NCBI GenBank assembly: GCA_028583605.1 | Contig: CM053329.1 | Span: forward strand, 13,426,001 to 13,490,000 | DNA from: Dastarcus helophoroides | Lineage: Eukaryota; Arthropoda; Insecta; Coleoptera; Bothrideridae | DNA length: 64,000 bases | Reading direction: 5' to 3' | Shown: piece by piece, positions 52,681 to 64,000 of the stretch | How the letters are laid out: each line of letters opens with the position of its first letter | How positions within the stretch are numbered: position 1 is the stretch's first letter | Notes under the pieces: model-generated | Seen by the model: the letters and a program-made list of their open reading frames with translations, nothing else | What the model was told of the DNA's origin: nothing | The model's database searches: none | Made by a program: the position numbers and the translations under genes

Positions 52681-54190
52681 GTGAAAAAATATGTCGAACA
52701 AAAGTTGAAGCTTTTAAAAAAACATAAATTAGGAGAGGTTTTTAAAAAGGCGACTGTGAAAAGTTTGTTTCACAAGGGATTATTGATTCATAGCTACGCC
52801 ACGCTGGCACATCAAACAATTTTAATTGCCACTCAGTGTCATTGTCTAAGAACCATCATCACTGTTGATATTCAATAATGTGCAATGGCTGAAGCGGCAG
52901 AAACTATACAATATAATTGTGTTGCAGTAGTTTTCATGAACAAGGAAGTTGCACAAATTACGCACCAAGTTTGTCCTTAAATGCTTGGAGTAAGTTCGTT
53001 AAAAAAGATGCTCAACAATATATTTGTTTCCACCCCAACTGCAAGGTAATGTCACGCGATACATCGTTTTAAAACTTGTTACATTTACTGGTGCTTTATT
53101 GTAATTTTTACTTACTTTTAATTGCCTTATTGCAATTTATGTGCGAAATTATCACAAAATTAAGTGTTCCAATTACCCTCATATTAAAACATTAATATTT
53201 CCTAGAAATATTTACACCTAATAGGTCTAATTGCTTAATGTTTCCAACGAGTTTAATTATGGAAATTAAGTTGGAGCGCATTTAGCGCACTCGGTTTCTG
53301 GATTCTGATCGGTAGGTTGTTCAACTTTTACGTTGGTTACTTAATTTATTTTACAAGAACTTTTACAATACCTCCGAGTGTTTAGCAACAAGTCGGGCCG
53401 TGTAAAACAATCGGCTCTCAAAAGGTTTTGTAAGATATTAGATAATATTTGAATAAGCGGCAATTGTGTGTCCCAGTTCCATGACAATGACCCCCTTTGT
53501 GAACTGAAAGTAACTGGAGATTGATCTGCTGCCGGCGAATGATTAAAGAAATTGATTTTATTTCTGTCAGTTCTCTGTGTCACCATCTGTGAGTGATTTA
53601 AGATGATTGCAACATCGTATTTTACTGGTTTTGTAGACATCGTATTTTACTGGATTTGTTGAAACTATCTCAATCCTTTTAACTCAACCTCAATAGCAAT
53701 GCATGTTCATGTAAAAACTGCATTTTGCATGGAAAATTGCATTTACAAAAAATTTTACAGTAGATTTAAGCATTAAACAAAAAGTTGTTTTTTTTTTGTT
53801 TTTTTTATCGGTGGATGTGGCTTTAATTTTTTCTGGTCAATCAAGTTTGTCTTTGTTGTACGCATTTAGTTATTATCGGCAGTGGTAGATCATGTCTATA
53901 AATTATAGGGCTTTCCAAAGCCATGTTTAGCGAATAAATTAGTTTAATTTGCAAATCATTAAACAGTAGCAATTTTGGAAATTTCGCATATATGAACATC
54001 TCATTAGTTTGTTTGCCACAGTAGACAAAATATATAATGTCAAGGTCATTTATGAAAAAACATATTAATTTTTAAGTAATTATGCGATGTTTGAACAAAA
54101 TGATACGGATTACATTACCCAATTTTAGCATAGAATAACAAATACAAGTTCGATCAATTTTGTTGTTACGACATTACAACGACCGAGTCC
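52681..54190. other. Unique-looking region without a recognised gene
   Basis: This is moderately AT-rich, non-repetitive DNA. One minus-strand frame of 99 residues is listed separately. A 24-base direct repeat, CATCGTATTTTACTGG, occurs near 53610 and 53638. Confidence 0.5.
53341..53640 (-). CDS. Unrecognised 99-residue open frame
   Basis: The frame starts MSTKPVKYDVAIILNHSQMV and ends TRRYCKSSCKIN, with an AATAAA overlapping the stop codon. Its composition is balanced, unlike the Phe/Lys/Ser-rich translations of the repeats. It has WNWDTQLPLIQILSNILQNL followed by a short Cys-containing tail. I recognise no domain, signal peptide or membrane segment. It could be a terminal exon, a lone small gene or chance. 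Confidence 0.2.
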   Translation of the reverse strand: MSTKPVKYDVAIILNHSQMVTQRTDRNKINFFNHSPAADQSPVTFSSQRGSLSWNWDTQLPLIQILSNILQNLLRADCFTRPDLLLNTRRYCKSSCKIN

Positions 54191-54626
54191 CCTGTTCGCG
54201 AAAACTCGAAATTTGTGTAAAAAAATTTTTGAGTTAAACTAAAAATTTTGGTGAAAAAATTAGACAACTTGAAATCATATTTCAAAAATAAGTTTGAAAT
54301 TTACAAAAACGTTTTTCTCGAAATTTGAAGAAAAAAGTCGATACTGAAGTCTATGGTTTTCTTATGATTAGTCAAGAACTGTTGATGCTAAAAAATGTTG
54401 AATTTTAAATTTAAAAACTAGAAACTTGGAGCTTCAATTTGCTTCTTCCTATTTTTCTTCATAACCACTTTTCTTTGAGTTATAGCCTTTTGAAAATCAC
54501 CTAAAAATTTGGGGTTTTTATATCCCTTCATCTCTGATTTAGTGTATTTAAAAAAATTAGGCAGTCTGGGAACTGCTGTCAAAAGTGAAAGCTCCTAAAA
54601 TGTAATTAAAATTCTTATTGTTGTGA

Positions 54627-54720
54627 ACGATCATGTGGCTCACTGGTTAAGGCGGCAGATATTGTTTCATAACTCTGATAAGTTGCGGGTTCGAATCCCG
54701 CTGTCGTCAACGCGTTTTTT
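54627..54720 (+). tRNA. tRNA-like sequence (tRNA pseudogene or SINE head)
   Basis: An A-box-like TGGCTCACTGG (54636) and a perfect B box GGTTCGAATCC (54688) are spaced as in a tRNA. The T arm GCGGG-TTCGAAT-CCCGC pairs perfectly. The acceptor pairs only with a bulge (ACGA-T-CA with TGTCGT). I cannot draw a clean anticodon arm. A T6 Pol III terminator follows at 54715. It is more likely a tRNA-derived remnant than a working tRNA. Confidence 0.45.
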
Positions 54721-54839
54721 AATTCCATTACACGTTTCACTCATAGCTCCATAGCACTATTAACATTAGAGCATGTTGGTAGTTCAAATTAGTGTGATGG
54801 TCACGCGTAATCATCGTCCAACGCACCTAAAGTAGTTTT

Positions 54840-55130
54840 CATTTAAAAAAAAATTCTCGAAAATTCTGGGTTCGGATAGAAACTTTAGAAAGTGTATAAA
54901 TTAAAAACGTAAACTTTAAATATTAAAGCAAAAGCAAAGTTTCAGAAAACAACTTGAAATTCCTAAAAAATCCGCGTTCTTAATCCAAAAAAAATCGTAC
55001 ATTACTGTATAAATGAAAGCCAATTTCGAGGCAAAAGTCGACATTTCTGTAATATACATCGAGAGAGATAAAATTGTAATTTCGAAATAGTAATAGTAAT
55101 AGTAGTCTTTCAGAAAACGATGAATACAAA
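54840..55130. repeat. A-rich repeat before the satellite array
   Basis: AAATTCTCGAAAATT- and AATTTCGAGGCAAAAGTCGA-like words. No gene is present. Confidence 0.5.
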
Positions 55131-56700
55131 GAAAAATTGCGGCATTTTGAAGGAAGGCGAATTATGAAATTTTCTTTCAAAAAATAAAATTTTGAGAATC
55201 AATTCAAAAAAGATGAATTGCCATAAAGAAAACTCCAAAATGTTGTTGCATATCGACATTTAAAATAAAAATCCAAACTTTAAGAATCTAACCAAAATTT
55301 CTCGAAATTTAGATTCTAAAAGTTCAAAATTTTCAAAAAAAGCTAATATTAGAAAAAGGCGAAATCTCAAAGAAAAATTGCGGCATTTTGAAGGAGCACG
55401 AATTTTCTTTCAAAAAGTAAACTTTCAGAATCAATTTGAAAAAGATGAATTTCAATAAAGAAAATAACTCCAAAAATTTAGAAATGTTGAATAAGATAAA
55501 AATCCAAACTTTAAGGAACTTTAAAAATTCAAACTTTAAGAATCTAACCAAATTTCTCGAAATACAATTCTAAAAGGTCGACATTTTCAAAAAAAGCCAA
55601 TATTAAAAAAGTAGAAATCTCAAAGAAAAATTGTGGCATTTTGAAGGAACAGGAATTTTGATATTTTCTTTCAAAAACTAAAATTTTGAGAATCAATTCG
55701 AAAAAGATGAATTTCGATAAAGAAAACTCCAAAAATCTCGAAATGTTGAATATCGAAATTTAAGATGAAAATCCAAACTTGAAGAAACTTTAAAAAACCA
55801 AACTTTAAAAATCGAATCAAAATTTCTCGAAATTTAGATTCTAATAGGTCGAAATTTTCAAAAAAAGCCAATATTAAAAAAGTAAAAATCTCAAAGAAAA
55901 ATTGCGGCATTTTGACGAAAGACGAATTCTGAAATTTTCTTTCAAAAGGTAAAATTTTGAAAATCAATTCAAAAAAGATGAATTTCGATAAAGAAAACTC
56001 AAAAAATCTAAAAATGTTGAATATCGAAATGTAAGATAAAAATTCAAACTTTAAGAAACTTTAAAAAACCAAACTTTAGGAATCTAATTAAAATTTATCG
56101 AAATTCAGATTCTAAAAGGTCGAAATTTTCAAAAAAAAGCCAATGTTTAAAAAAGGCGAAATCTTAAAGAAAAATTGCGGCATTTTAAAGGAACATGAAT
56201 TTTGAAATTTTCTTTCAAAAAATAAAATTTTGTTAATCAATTTGAAAAAGATGAATTTCAATAAAGAAAATAACTCCAAAAATTTAGAAATGTTGAATAA
56301 GATAAAAATCCAAACTTTAAGGAACTTTAAAAATTCAAACTTTAAGAATCTAACCAAATTTCTCGAAATTTAGATTCTAAAAGTTCAAAATTTTCAAAAA
56401 AAGCTAATATTAGAAAAAGGCGAAATCTCAAAGAAACATTGCATTTTGAAGGAACACGAATTCTGAAATTTTCTTTCAAAAACTAAAATTTTGAGAATCA
56501 ATTCGAAAAAGATGAATTTCGATAAAGAAAACTCCAAAAATCTCGAAATGTTGAATATTTAAGGTAAAAATCCAAACTTTAAGAAACTATAAAAAACCAA
56601 GCTTTAAGAATCTAATCAAAATTTCTCAAAATTCAGATTCTAAAAGGTAAAAATTTTCAAAAAAAACCAATGCTAAAAAAAGGCGAAATCTTAAAAAAAA
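55131..56700 (+). repeat. Satellite array, unit about 240-270 bases, six copies
   Basis: Units start with GAAAAATTGCGGCATTTTGA at 55131, 55372, 55625, 55896, 56169 and 56433. They share TTTCTTTCAAAAACTAAAAT, AAGATGAATTTCGATAAAGA, AAATCCAAACTTTAAG and AGATTCTAAAAGGTCGAAAT. Units differ by small indels. It is an evolved higher-order form of the AAATTTCGA sequence. Confidence 0.9.
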
Positions 56701-57390
56701 ATGATCGAAATTTTAAGAATGACTTTAAAATAGAGAACAAATTCGCATTTTCCAAAGAAATCAATTTTAAGAAAAAAATGGGGAATTTTGCGAATAAAGT
56801 CGAAATATGAAAAAGTAAGTTTTAAAAACTAGTCGAAATTTCGAAAAAAATAGACAAATTTCGATGAAAAAGACAAATTTCGAGAAAAAAAGTGCAAATA
56901 TTGCACAGAAATCCAAAAAGTCGATTTTTTCTAGTAAAATCATATTAAAAAAAGACAAATTTTGGAAAAAATATGGTAGATTTTACGAAAAAAGACGAAT
57001 TTCGAGAAAAATGCGAAAAAACTAGATATTTAGATTAAATGTTAAATTTCGAGAAATAATCAAATTCTGAGAAAACTCGTTACGAAACCAATCAATCTCA
57101 ATTTTAAGAAAAACGAATTTCAAGAAAAAAGTTATACAAAGCCATAATTTAGAAGTGGAGAGAAAAAATCGAAATTTCAAAAAAACAAAAACAAATTAAA
57201 AAAAATCGAAATTTTTCAGAAAAAGATCGCAGTCTCAAAAAAAGCGAAATTTTGAGAAAAAGATCGCAGCCTCAAAAAAAAAGCGAAATTAAGACAAATG
57301 AGGTTAAATTTTCGAGGACAAATTTCTTAAAAATTCGAAATTTTGAGAAGATCCAAGTTTCAAAAAAAAAAGATCGACATAGGGCAAGCA
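56700..57390. repeat. A-rich AAATTTCGAGAAAAA array
   Basis: The plus strand has GAAAAAGACAAATTTCGAGA and similar words, and a local duplication AAAAAGATCGCAG(T/C)CTCAAAA at about 57224 and 57260. It has no gene. Confidence 0.7.
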
Positions 57391-59030
57391 CCGTGCCCTG
57401 CGCTGTTCTAGCTGCACCCATGACAACATTAACTTTTTGTTTTCTAGAAAGGAACCAAAGCACTTGGACCCCTTCCGCAGGTTTTTTTACCTGCCCAACT
57501 CAATGAGCTAAATGGTTTTTTGATTAATAGATGGTGCTAGATTTTAAAATGATATCTGGTCCCCTTTTACAGCATTATGACTTGTTCTGAACTATTTGAT
57601 GTAAGTAAATCTGTTGCATTTATCTTTAACAGAGTTTAATAATTATGAAAAATTTAATTTTTAAGAATTTGCGGCTTGATTTCTTTCTAAAAAAATCCGT
57701 CCAATTTTAAATTTAAACTCGAAATTTTGATAATGATGTTAAAGTTTGCAGTCAAAAATAATTCAATGAATCACGTTTATAAAACTTTAGGATAAAAGTG
57801 AAACATTGAAAGTGTAAACTTGAAAGTCGAAATTTCGGAACCCAGCATTAAAAAAAATCGAAAATAGTCAAGTTTTCTAAAAAGTCGATGGGTATGTAAT
57901 CGAACATTTAGAAAAACAGACGAAATTTCGGAATTGTGAATGAAAAAAATGCAAAATAAAGTAAAAATTTCCACAAAAGACGATATTTCTAGGCCAGAAG
58001 TAAAAACTGAAAATGTGAGAAGCAGAAGATTTGGAAAGAAGTAGAAAAAACCATGATTTATATATCTAAAGAAATGGAAGGCTGACCGTGAGAAAAATTT
58101 GCATGGATTTTCTGGTCTCATATCCATGAAGTTTTAGACGTAAGATCCAGTATAAATCAAACTGATACTAATTAATTAGTAAATATATGGTAAAGTGAAC
58201 CTTGATAGCTGTTATTCAGCCAACTAACTGTAAGGTAAAATGAACTTTGTAAAAACAAAGTCTTTTAAAAAATAACATGAACAAAAAGTTTCTCTCCAAG
58301 TGGTTAATGAAGCAACTTAACCTATTATGGTAACATTAGGTTCTAAAGCAGTAATACAGTCTGTCACATAGATAATTTATTTACAATAATATACCACAAA
58401 GCGAGAGAACCTTGATTGCTTCGGCACCAGTAAATGAATTCTTTATATCAGCACAACCTCATAATTTGTATAAATAAAATTTTTCGTCTGTGCGTCTATC
58501 CTTAGGTTTGATTTATCAAAGGCGAGAGCACAACGGGAAGCGGAAGGTTCCTTAGCTTCTGAATATTCATTTATTCTTCACCTTCCGCAAATGCAATAAG
58601 CATAAAACCTGTATCAACTAGTCAAGACCTTGCTAGACACACTTCATGTTTACTATTTTTGCATAACAAAGCGTTCAGCTTCCCCTCCCAATTCTAATTC
58701 TTCACTGATAACTTTTGGTTTTATTTCAACTTTTGCTTGTACCAAACTTCGATTTTGATAAATCATTAGAATATGGAACAGTGAATTGGATTGAGATATG
58801 TGATTCGCATAGAATGTGCAATGTAGACTCATTCTAAATAAAATGTATCTGCTCTAAAAAACCTAAGTTAGGCCAACATTGGAGTAGTGTTCTCATGGTT
58901 GAAACTGAGTTCCAAACACATACAGGCTCTTCCAAAGCTCAATTTTAAAGCTCATCGTTTAATTGATGATAACACTTTAATTGAGCCTCTCTTGCAGTGA
59001 AAGGGAAGTTAGGGGCTTTCTTTTGTAGGT
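57391..59030. other. Mostly unique AT-rich DNA, no gene recognised
   Basis: The island at 57380-57500 is GC-richer (GCACCGTGCCCTGCGCTG) with a splice-acceptor-like TTTGTTTTCTAG, but I find no protein match. The stretch 57680-58130 has A-rich repeat words. The rest shows no structure. Confidence 0.5.
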
Positions 59031-59039
59031 ACATTTGTG

Positions 59040-59615
59040 GAAGATGATAGTGATAGCAAGAACTTGTGGTTCTTTTTTTTTTCTTCCTCTCGAAAACTCG
59101 GAGCAACGTTCTGAAGATAGAAAAGACAAACGAATACTGTGCAAACAATGACTGTGTAGTACCTTAAGCTGGCTGGATGTTGCTAGTAAGAACTCATAGT
59201 TCTGCTCTTTGAAAATCCCCCCCTCTCTCTTCATTGCTTTTAGAGACTCAGAGCAACTGTTTCAACACAAAGTAGACAAATAATTCCTGCGCAGTCCAAC
59301 TGGATGGTTGAAAGAACTTGTGGTTGTGCCCACTTTCCCTCTCTGTTTCTTTCTTTTCTCTCTCTCTCTTCCTTTCTTTCAGAGACTCAGAATAACTTTT
59401 CCAAGACAAGGAAGACAAATAATTCCTGTGCAGTCAAACTGGATGGTTGAAAGAACTTGTGGTTCTACTCTCTCTCTCTTTCTTTTTCTCTGTTCCTCCC
59501 ACCCCTCTCTCTCCCACTCTCTCTTTTCCTTCTTTTTCTCAGAGCAATTTACTCGAGACAGAAAAGATGAACGATTGTTCAGTAGTCCAGCTGAAGAACT
59601 TCGAACTTTTGGTTG
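59040..59615 (+). repeat. Minisatellite, unit about 120-150 bases, roughly five copies
   Basis: Each unit has GACTCAGAGCAA-like, GACAAATAATTCCTG(T/C)GCAG, TGGATGGTTGAAAGAACTTG and TGGTT, followed by a variable pyrimidine tract of CTCTCT/CTTTCTTT. The clearest are at 59243-59382 and 59383-59538; the outer units are more diverged. Short open frames across it are repeat translations. Confidence 0.8.
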
Positions 59616-59748
59616 TGAAGACTCATTTTTCGTTAGAGCTTCAAAATATCATCTACATACATTTTTGCATCTTTTGATTATGAGTACTTCCATGATAAAA
59701 TTATTTAATTTCACCAGACTGTATTAAAAAACTATTTATCTAGTGCAA

Positions 59749-61080
59749 GTTTAATCTACTCGCAAAGGGTAACCCTATTATGCTTTCAGAGCACTGCGAG
59801 TAGAATGCGAAAACAAGGATAGATGGAGATGAACCGCCTTCTTAAACAAGGATAGGTTGTAATTTTTGGGGAAAATTCCTTTCGGTAACAAGTTCCATAA
59901 CTTGGAAGTTCTATAGAAAAAAGAGTCTCCGTAGACCGAAGTCCTCAATATGTCAAGCTGGACCCCAAAGGAATTTTCTGTCTCCGATTGTCTAGTATGC
60001 CTCAAGAATCTTGCACTTAGGGGGATCAATCCTATTAGTTCCTGCGAGCATCTTCCATGATAGTATTTGTAGAAAAGAGACAAGTCGCCAACTATACGCC
60101 TGTGCTATAGTGTTTCGAGAGACTCGGTCAGACTCTCGTCATCAATTAGGCGAATCGCTCTTCTTTGAATTGAATCCAAGAGAGCTTAAGTGTGTTTTGG
60201 GGCTGAACTCCAAACATGACAACAGTATTCTAGTGTTGTCCTAACTTGAGCTTTGTAGTGTTAATAGCTGATGAGATGTGAAGTACTTTTTAGCTCTAAA
60301 AAGAAAGCCTAGCTTCTGAGAGGCGGATTTGGCACATGAGCTTCCCAAGAGAAGTTAGTGCTTCCCATTCACTCCTAGGATAGATAGATTAGACCCCATC
60401 GGAAGGATTTTACCGTCCATTAGTATGTTTGTTGCATTATTTCTTGATGTTTTCTTAGAGAAAACCGCGGCCTGAAATTTTGAAGCGTTGAAGTCGACCA
60501 AATTGTTCTTACCCTATTCCAGAATAATCTCGGGATCCCGATTAATCGTCTTTATTTGCTGTTCCCTTAGTCGATCTGAAGCAGCGATAGATAATGGTTG
60601 GTCGGAGAAAAAAGATGACACAAGGTTACTATCATCTGCGTAGCTGTATATAGGATTGGAAGTTGAAGCTAAGAGATCGTTTATGTGTAACAGAAATCGA
60701 GTAGGAGAACAGACCCCTGAGGCACCCCTGCGTTAATCGCAAATGTCTCGGATGATATGCCATCGACGACAACCTGAAGAGGTCTGTCAGAGAGAAAATT
60801 GGATATCAAATGACAGAGTCCGGGGGAAGACTATAAGATATTAATTTGGCGAGAAGAGATCGGTGCCAGACTCTGTCGAAAGCTTTTGAGATATCCAATG
60901 CCAGAATCCTAGCCTCACCATGTTTTTCCATAACTGAGTTACAGCTTGAGTTGTGGTCTTATCCAGCAGAAACCATAAACGCATTTTTAAATTATGAGGA
61001 ACGAGAACAAGCGATAAAGTTCACATTAGAAATCGACCTGGAAATCGATTGCAGTTACTTCATACATTGATTGAAAGAAT
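59749..61080 (-). mobile_element. Degenerate non-LTR retrotransposon, reverse transcriptase region (copy 2)
   Basis: Minus-strand pieces follow RT order: ALDISKAFDRVWHRSLLAKL (first catalytic Asp), a damaged PQGSVL block, YSYADDSNLVSSFFSDQPLS (YADD active site), LDSIQRRAIRLIDDE, and the C-terminal tail [20 protein letters not shown]. Stops and frameshifts break it, including one in the PQG region. It resembles jockey/CR1-type elements. Its 3' end coincides with that of the fragment at 6495. Confidence 0.85.
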
Positions 61081-61259
61081 CAATACGCACATCTGCCTAT
61101 AGAAATCTAACCTAAATAGTTAAGTTACCTACTTTAATAATCAGATCTTAATAAAAATCGCTGCCTTAGCATCTTCGATATACAAACAAAAGGACCATCA
61201 GCTCCAGTGGTGGAACCACAGTTTTAAAAACTGAATTTGTTCGTTTCGTGTTAGCAAAC

Positions 61260-64000
61260 TTTAATTTTAAAAATGTTGAGTGTCTCTTGAAATAGGAAAT
61301 TTGTCCTTTGAAATATGACAAATAGGTCACTTTAAAATTTTGAAACTCGAAAGTAGAAATTTCAAAAATCCAAATTTATTAAAAGTTCAGGTCTAACTCC
61401 GAAATATAGAATTTTTGCATCAAAATTTCGACAATTTCCATAAATTTAAAGTTCTGAGCGAAATCTCAGTGAATAGTCTCTCGAAAAATTCTCAGGAATA
61501 TATTCAAAATTTTGAAAAATTTCTTTCAAATGGGTTTTTTTGAAATAAAAAATTTTTGCCTCTAAAATTTGAACTTTAATCCGCAATTTTTAAGGTTCTT
61601 CTCTAAAATTTCGATTAAAGAATCGAAATGTAGGGCTTTTTTTTAGAAACTGAGACTAAGTTTCTCAAAATTTTGACCTTAATCCCTAAGTAGAGAGCTT
61701 CGTCTGAAATCTGAAGTTACTCAAAATTGTAAACTTTTGTTAGAAATTTTGTGTTAGAACTTAATTCTTCTTCTTATTATTATTATCCAGCATGAATATA
61801 GCTCGAAATTGGGACTGCTTCCTCAAAATTCCGTGTTTGGATATTAAACCCGAAAAGTTTTTGTTAACAATGTTTCGCTTCCGCTTTTCTTTTGAAATTT
61901 TGGAACCCTTAACTCGAATGTTATACTTTTTTCTACAATTTGTAGTTTAAAACCAAAATTTCGAGTAAGAACTCGATTTCGTTTAACGAACTTCTAGGAT
62001 ATTTGAAATGAACTTTTTTTTTTAATTTCATTTTTTAATATTCTTTTTTCTGACTTTAACAATCAATTTCGAGTAATTTCTCGAATTTTCAACGGTTTTT
62101 TCAAAGTTTTTAATTTAACTTTAAATTTTTCATTTTTGTCCCAATATTTTGACCCCATAATAAAAACTTTAATTTTTTCTAGAAATGTGATCTGAATCTG
62201 AAAATTCTTACGTCAAAATTTCAACTAATTGTGCCCAAGAACTGGAAAACAAGATTCTCCTTAATTTTACGTAAAATAGGCACATTACAATTGAAAATAG
62301 AAATGTAATTAGAGATTAAATCCGTTTGACCTTGAAATGAAAAAAAGTTGTTTTTTATGAAATAAGCTTTCCGACTTATTACATGACACGCCACTGATCA
62401 GCTCTAAGTATAAAACGTATAAAAATTAAAATACCAACTTTACATTCAGGTTACGTAAAAATGCAGGATATGCTTTATGGTGAAACAATACTTGTGCTAA
62501 AAAATTGACAATAAAAAAAACATAATTTGCAAGAAATCTCCTCGCTGATATTTGTTTCATCGTTCCACTAAATCAATAGATAGAAATGTTCAAAGAATTT
62601 AAATTTTAAAAAGTTGAAATTTCCAAAAATATTTTTAGTTTTTAGTTTTTATTTCAATTTTGACAAAATTTTAAACCTGTGAGAAAAATTTGATATTTTC
62701 AAGAAATATTTTTCTCGAAATTTCTTTTTTTATATTTACTAACATTTCGACATAATTTTAAGAAAATCAAAAAAAATTGAGAAAACATTTTCAGGATTTT
62801 TAATTTATTCTTAAATTTTGACATCAGAAATTTGGCGAAAAAAGTTAAAATTTCCTAAAAAAATTTTTTTTAGTATAACTTTACAGTTTCAAGAAAATAA
62901 ATGGATTTGAGAAGAAAGGACGAAGTTTCTAGAAAAGAACGAATTTGGGAAAGAGTCGAAATTTTCCAAGAAATATTTTTAGTACCATTTCGAGATAATT
63001 TTGAGCGAATGAAAACATTTTTGGAAACAGAAAGTTGCGAAGTTCCAAGATAAAAGTTACGATTTTTTAAAAAGTCTAATTTTGAACAAAAGAAACCTCA
63101 GGAAAAAAATGTAAAAACCTTGAAATTCCGTAAAAAAGTTGAAATTTGAGAAGAAATTTATTATTAGTTTTGACATAATTTTGAGAGAAACCAATTATGA
63201 GAAAAATGACCAAATTTCCAGAAAAGGACGAATTTGGGGAAGAGTCGAAATCTTCCAAAAAATATTTTTTGGTACAATGCGAACTAATTTTAAGATAAAA
63301 GTTGACATTTCCAGAAAAAGCTAAAATTTTGAGAAAAATGAGGAAATTCGACCAAAAAAAACGAAAAAAAAAGATGTTAGCAAATGAAATCAAATGTAAG
63401 AAAAAACTTCGAATTTCGGAATAAATTGAAGTCTAGAACAAAATGAATTTAACATTTTTTAGAAAGAGTGAAAGTTCCAGTGGCATGTTCTCAATGGAAG
63501 TTAGAGAAGCACAGCTTTCCTTGCAAAATGAAAAATTATTGCGAAATATTTCGACCTTTTTCGTTTCGATTTTCAATTTTGAGTTGTTAAAAAAGTCGAA
63601 ATTGAACAATTGGAATCTAAATCTTTAAAAAGTGGATCAACATTTCTAAAAGAAATGGAAATTTCGAGTTTCAAGAGAAAAAATTGGTCAACAACAAAAC
63701 TTATCTCAGGATTTTAATTTTTTAAAAACGCCTGCCAAGGAAATTCGATGTTTATTGAAAAAGTACGACTTGTTTAGAAATTTTTATTTAAAACATCCAC
63801 TTCTTCGAAAATCTGATTTTTTTCGAAATTGGATTTTTTTTCGAAATTTTCACTTGTTTGAAAATCTTAACTGTCAAAATTTCTAGTATTTCTCAAAGTA
63901 CCAACTCAATTTTGGAAATTTCGACTTTTTTCTTTTATTCGAAATTTCAGTTTTTTTTGAAGTCAGATTATTTAAAAAAAAAAACGAAATTTTGATTATA
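61260..64000. repeat. Degenerate AT-rich AAATTTCGA-type sequence to the window end
   Basis: Orientation is mixed to about 62560, A-rich (GTCGAAATTTTCCAAGAAAT) from 62580 to 63730, then switches to TTTCGAAATTTTCACTT and AAATTTCGACTTTTTTC from 63740. Two related stretches near 62900-62990 and 63190-63280 share AAAAGAACGAATTTGGGAA(A/G)AGTCGAAAT. It has no gene. Confidence 0.65.

Noticed and set aside
53930..53975. Small hairpin GGCTTTCCAAAGCC considered as an RNA element
   Set aside because: The stem is too short and there is no further structure or context.
57380..57510. GC-richer island with acceptor-like TTTGTTTTCTAG, considered as an exon
   Set aside because: No frame gives a recognisable peptide and no matching donor or neighbouring exon was found.

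Overview
This is a eukaryotic, intron-containing and very AT-rich window. It is most likely from an insect. The three recognisable genes are insect-like orthologues of Vps34 (class III phosphatidylinositol 3-kinase), rumpelstiltskin (hnRNP M type RNA-binding protein) and a Fem-1 A/C-type CUL2 substrate receptor. The mobile elements (a mariner and non-LTR LINEs) are also of kinds common in insects. The order cannot be fixed from this sequence; a beetle is only a guess. No bacterial, organellar or viral genome content, and no CRISPR array, was seen.

Layout. 1-11595: the 5' half of Vps34 on the minus strand, six coding exons, with a 9.3-kb intron (1556-10866) packed with degenerate AAATTTCGACTTTTT-type repeats. 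11596-14280: a divergent intergenic region between Vps34 and rump, with a 22-bp motif present once near each gene in opposite orientation. 14281-23291: rump on the plus strand, four coding exons; its 6.5-kb first coding intron also holds a large AAATTTCGAC array, flanked by diverged inverted repeats of about 60 bp. 23500-28420: rump 3' region, more repeat, and a tandem duplication of about 1 kb. 28424-42085: the Fem-1-like gene on the minus strand, four coding exons found; the first coding exon was not located. Its introns hold LINE fragments, tandem arrays with 0.54-kb and 1.16-kb units, and a LINE nested in a foldback element. 42201-43485: a decayed mariner. 43488-64000: no recognised host gene. 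This part holds foldback elements, a clean AAATTTCGACTTTTTTCTC array, GAA and CT microsatellites, a tRNA-like sequence, a 240-270-bp satellite, a minisatellite near 59 kb and a degenerate LINE reverse transcriptase.

Most of the window is one diverged repeat type whose commonest word is AAATTTCGACTTTTT (or its complement). It occurs in strand-coherent blocks that flip orientation abruptly. The foldback family and at least one other palindromic family are inserted among these arrays. The three genes act in separate processes (PI3P synthesis for autophagy and endosomes, mRNA localisation or splicing, protein degradation), and I see no sign that they form a functional cluster. The most notable signals are structural: strand switches, palindromes with very little arm divergence, nested insertions with target-site duplications, templated inversions, and an apparent GC-AG intron in Vps34.
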